Below, piece after piece: positions 5,575 through 7,492 of a stretch of 7,492 nt of DNA. Position 1 is the stretch's first letter. The number at the start of each line of letters is the position of its first letter. The stretch is from Thermoleophilia bacterium (GTDB lineage Bacteria; Actinomycetota; Thermoleophilia; Gaiellales; SKUG01), in the NCBI GenBank assembly GCA_020438525.1, contig JAGQUL010000283.1, positions 1 to 7,492 of the forward strand, given 5' to 3'. Below the pieces are notes generated by a model. The model saw only the letters and a list, made by a program, of their open reading frames with translations. It was not told the origin of the DNA and made no database searches. The position numbers and the translations under genes are program-made.

Positions 5575-6423
5575 ATGCGAATGCGACGCCTGGTGGTGGT
5601 TGTTGCGGCGACGATGGCGAGCGTGCTGCTCGTGGCGCCGGCCGCGAACGCCGCTACGGAGTACGGCTCCACGAACAAGTGGCCGTGGTCGGGGTACTGG
5701 TGGCCGATGCTCGAGAACGGCTACAACCTCTACAGCAACAACGGCCCGCTGCAGAAGTACGACCAGTACACCGGCGCCAGCGCGCAGGCCTGGGAGAAGC
5801 AGAACCACTACACGAACGACAAGGCGAACTCGTGGTGGGGTCACTGCCACGCATGGGCGTCGGCGTCGATCCTGGCTCCCGAGCCCAAGGCCGTGACCCG
5901 TGGTGGCATCAACTTCACCGTCAACGACGTGAAGGGCATGACCACGGCGCTCTACTACGAGCCGACCTTCACGTGGCTGAGCGGCGTGCGCGTCGATGAC
6001 CCGAACGACAAGTCGTCGGCGGCGTACAAGGACATCTCGCCTGCGTGGATGGACTACCTGCTCCGCTACTACGTGCGCTACTACAAGTACCCGTTCATCA
6101 TGGACACCAACGCGGACTCGCAGGTCTGGAACTTCCCGGTGTTCGCCTACTCGCGAACGAGCACGCAGTACGCCGGCGGCATCGAGGACGTGAAGACCAC
6201 GGTCTGGTTCTCGAGCCCGGACTACAACGTGACCGGCACGCGGTACTTCAGCAAGACGTACACCTACCGCCTGCAGTCGGGCACGCTCGGACAGTGGTCC
6301 GGCAACAGCGTGAACGACCACCCGGACTTCGCCTGGGTGCCGACCGGCAAGCGAATGGGCTCGGGAACGAACCCGCAGGTGACGGAGAAGAACGTCGAGG
6401 CCATCACCGGCCTGGATGTCTGA
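5575..6423 (+). CDS. Secreted transglutaminase-elicitor (oomycete GP42 type) family protein
   Basis: 282 residues. The ATG at 5575 follows AAGGA by 7 bases and begins a clear Sec signal peptide: basic RMRR, hydrophobic LVVVVAATMASVLLVAP, and cleavage after A24-N25-A26. The mature protein is rich in Trp and Tyr. The family's active-site block is present: W87-W88-G89-H90-C91-H92-A93-W94, followed by APEP and NFTVNDVKGMTTALYY; C91 is the expected nucleophile. H249 and D251 in NDHPDFAWVP are candidate partners. Residues 184-189 read V-W-N-F-P-V, matching the core of the Pep-13 epitope of Phytophthora GP42 (VWNQPVRGFKVYE). Family members from oomycetes cross-link Gln and Lys side chains in a calcium-dependent reaction and have known relatives in marine Vibrio. 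The likely site of action is the cell surface or surroundings; substrate unknown. Monocistronic judging from its own promoter and a strong terminator. A papain-like protease activity is an alternative. Confidence 0.87.
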   Translation: MRMRRLVVVVAATMASVLLVAPAANAATEYGSTNKWPWSGYWWPMLENGYNLYSNNGPLQKYDQYTGASAQAWEKQNHYTNDKANSWWGHCHAWASASILAPEPKAVTRGGINFTVNDVKGMTTALYYEPTFTWLSGVRVDDPNDKSSAAYKDISPAWMDYLLRYYVRYYKYPFIMDTNADSQVWNFPVFAYSRTSTQYAGGIEDVKTTVWFSSPDYNVTGTRYFSKTYTYRLQSGTLGQWSGNSVNDHPDFAWVPTGKRMGSGTNPQVTEKNVEAITGLDV

Positions 6424-6449
6424 TCCGCGATCCTGAGACGATCCACGGC

Positions 6450-6491
6450 CACGGGCCCCGCATCCGCGCTCAAGCGGAGGCGGGGCCCGTG
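6450..6491 (+). terminator. Strong hairpin terminator after the transglutaminase-like gene
   Basis: Arms CACGGGCCCCGC (6450-6461) and GCGGGGCCCGTG (6480-6491) pair perfectly over 12 bp. The stem continues past one A/G mismatch with TCCGC/GCGGA, around the loop GCTCAA. It begins 26 bases past the stop codon. There is no U-tract, as is common for actinobacterial terminators. It would isolate the next gene unless that gene has its own promoter or readthrough occurs. Confidence 0.75.
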
Positions 6492-6496
6492 CCGAT

Positions 6497-7165
6497 ATGC
6501 AGCCCATGCGCACCACCTCCATGAAGCTCACGATCGCGGTCGCCGTGTTCGCACTGGCGCTCGGCGGCGGCCTGCTGCTCCTCCACTCCAGCTCGAGCGA
6601 CGACGGTTCCGGCTCGTCCGGCGGCAGCTCGAAGTCCTCCGGCTCCGGCGGCGACGGCAGCGCCGGCGCCGCGACGAGCGATATCTGGAAGGTCGGCGAC
6701 GCCTGGACCGTGAAGGTCAGGCAGGACGCCGGCGCGATCACGCCCGACGGCGACAAGAGCATCGCGGTCGTGCCGTACCGCTTCACCGTGAAGTCGGCTC
6801 CCGATTCCGCCGACGGCACCTGGGACGTGCACGTCACCCAGGACGGCGCCGAGGGTCCGTTCGCGAAGGGCTGGCACCTGCTCTACAAGGCCGATGCGGA
6901 TGGCGCGTTGGTGCTCAAGCTCGTCGCGACCGGTGACGAGCCGCCGCTCGAGGCGGAGCTCGCGAGCATCGCGCTCGGCCAGCAGTTCCCGTACGAGGTC
7001 CGCTACACGGCCCCGCCGAAGGACACGACGCTCGACGGGCAGAAGCTGCTCGCGCGCTCGCAGCTGCCTCCGGGACAGCTGCCGCAGGGCGGCGAGTCCG
7101 GTGCGGCCCCACCGGCCGAGGCGCCCGGCGGCGACATGCCCGCCACCGCGCCGCCGCTGAAGTAG
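6497..7165 (+). CDS. Membrane-anchored or secreted protein of unknown function
   Basis: 222 residues from the ATG at 6497. None of the three in-frame ATGs (6497, 6506, 6521) has a ribosome site at a normal distance, so the true start is uncertain; all keep the export segment. Residues 10-29 (K-LTIAVAVFALALGGGLLLL) form one hydrophobic stretch with no lipobox cysteine, so it is a signal anchor or an uncleaved or atypical signal. Residues 31-60 are a flexible Ser/Gly/Asp linker. Residues 62-175 appear beta-rich, with W-K-V-G-D-A-W-T-V-K-V, YRFTVKS, GTWDVHVTQDG and a DADGALVLKLVATGD turn. The rest is a Gln/Pro/Ala-rich tail (LPPGQLPQGGE). The protein has no cysteines and no enzyme motif that I recognise. 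It lies between the transglutaminase terminator and glpX, on the same strand as both. A surface role is inferred from topology only. Confidence 0.8.
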   Translation: MQPMRTTSMKLTIAVAVFALALGGGLLLLHSSSSDDGSGSSGGSSKSSGSGGDGSAGAATSDIWKVGDAWTVKVRQDAGAITPDGDKSIAVVPYRFTVKSAPDSADGTWDVHVTQDGAEGPFAKGWHLLYKADADGALVLKLVATGDEPPLEAELASIALGQQFPYEVRYTAPPKDTTLDGQKLLARSQLPPGQLPQGGESGAAPPAEAPGGDMPATAPPLK

Positions 7166-7168
7166 CCG

Positions 7169-7194
7169 CGCGTTCCGCACCTGGCACGCCGGAA
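7169..7194 (+). terminator. Candidate hairpin terminator after the anchored protein gene
   Basis: CGTTCCG (7169-7175) and CGGAACG (7188-7194) form a perfect 7-bp stem with a 12-base loop, starting 4 bases after the TAG stop. There is no U-tract. An overlapping alternative stem, GAACG (7190-7194) with CGTTC (7198-7202), would compete with it. Confidence 0.5.
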
Positions 7195-7263
7195 CGGGTC
7201 GTTCGCGGGATCCGTCACCCTCGCTGCATGCGTGAACCCACGCGCGCGGTCGAATCTCCCGTC

Positions 7264-7269
7264 TAGTAT
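7264..7269 (+). promoter_or_regulatory. Candidate -10 box of glpX
   Basis: TAGTAT fits TANNNT, in the only AT-leaning spot of this intergenic gap. It predicts transcription from about 7276 and a leader of about 27 bases that contains the GGAGAG ribosome site (7293-7298). No convincing -35 is visible at 16-18 bases. Confidence 0.45.
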
Positions 7270-7302
7270 GGGTTCGCCCTGAAATCGACGACGGAGAGCA
7301 TC

Positions 7303-7492
7303 GTGAGCGACTTCCCGGACCGCAACCTCGCCATGGAACTCGTGCGCGTGACGGAGGCCGCAGCGCTCGCAGCCGCCCGCTGGGTGGGTCGAGGCGACAA
7401 GAAGGCAGCCGACAAGGGCGCCGTGGACGCGATGCGGTCGATGCTCGGCAAGATCGAGATGGACGGGTTCGTCGTGATCGGCGAGGGCGAGA
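7303..7492 (+). CDS. glpX: Class II fructose-1,6-bisphosphatase, N-terminus (3' end outside window)
   Basis: 63 residues visible from a GTG at 7303, preceded by GGAGAG 4 bases upstream. GlpX removes the 1-phosphate from fructose-1,6-bisphosphate in the cytosol, the committed step of gluconeogenesis, using divalent metal. The segment aligns with E. coli GlpX (from memory): [20 protein letters not shown], then G-R-G-D-K-K-A-A-D (32-37) and V-I-G-E-G-E (58-63). D37 corresponds to the metal-ligand Asp33 and E61 to Glu57 of E. coli; both are present, so it looks functional as far as it is seen. GlpX is the usual fructose-bisphosphatase of many Actinomycetota. It probably has its own promoter (TAGTAT at 7264), since a hairpin separates it from the gene before. 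Confidence 0.95.
   Translation, partial: MSDFPDRNLAMELVRVTEAAALAAARWVGRGDKKAADKGAVDAMRSMLGKIEMDGFVVIGEGE

Noticed and set aside
5569..6837. A 422-residue minus-strand open frame.
   Set aside because: It is antisense to the signal-peptide-bearing transglutaminase-like gene and its terminator; no family features.
1..7492. CRISPR arrays, tRNA/rRNA genes, insertion sequences, integrases or attachment-site repeats.
   Set aside because: None seen: no regularly spaced direct repeats, no tRNA-like cloverleaf with CCA-end context, and no transposase or integrase motifs in any frame.

Overview
High-GC DNA with strong G/C preference at third codon positions, GTG and ATG starts, TANNNT-type -10 boxes, U-poor terminators and an actinobacterial-style lipid kinase. 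These suggest an Actinomycetota chromosome, perhaps an early-branching class such as Thermoleophilia or Acidimicrobiia; the class is an inference, not read from a marker gene.
Layout. (1) 2-457, +: the C-terminal 151 residues of an unrecognised protein cut by the window edge. (2) 524-1555, +: a diacylglycerol kinase/LCB5-family lipid kinase, probably read from a leaderless mRNA. (3) 5160-1577, -: a two-gene, translationally coupled operon convergent with the kinase. It encodes divergent relatives of indolepyruvate oxidoreductase subunits A and B. The fold-level similarity is readable, especially the DUF6537-like half of the B protein, but the ferredoxin cysteines, the thiamine-pyrophosphate motif and the glycine-rich motif of the gamma domain are missing. 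(4) 5161-5574: a 414-base divergent control region with a perfect 10-bp inverted repeat, a nested inverted repeat, a 22-base alternating pyrimidine-purine run and a convincing promoter for the next gene. (5) 5575-6423, +: a Sec-secreted protein of the oomycete GP42 'transglutaminase elicitor' family, with a W-G-x-C-H-A-W active-site motif and a V-W-N-x-P-V segment matching the core of the plant-recognised Pep-13 epitope. It ends in a strong hairpin terminator. (6) 6497-7165, +: a membrane-anchored or secreted protein with a Ser/Gly linker, one beta-rich domain and a Pro/Gln-rich tail, function unknown. (7) 7303-end, +: the N-terminus of GlpX, class II fructose-1,6-bisphosphatase.
How the genes relate. 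The kinase (lipid) and GlpX (gluconeogenesis) are housekeeping genes. The two most unusual items lie back to back around the divergent region: the apparently catalytically reduced IorAB-like pair and the secreted transglutaminase-elicitor homologue. The anchored protein downstream could act at the cell surface with the transglutaminase, but only proximity and shared export support this.
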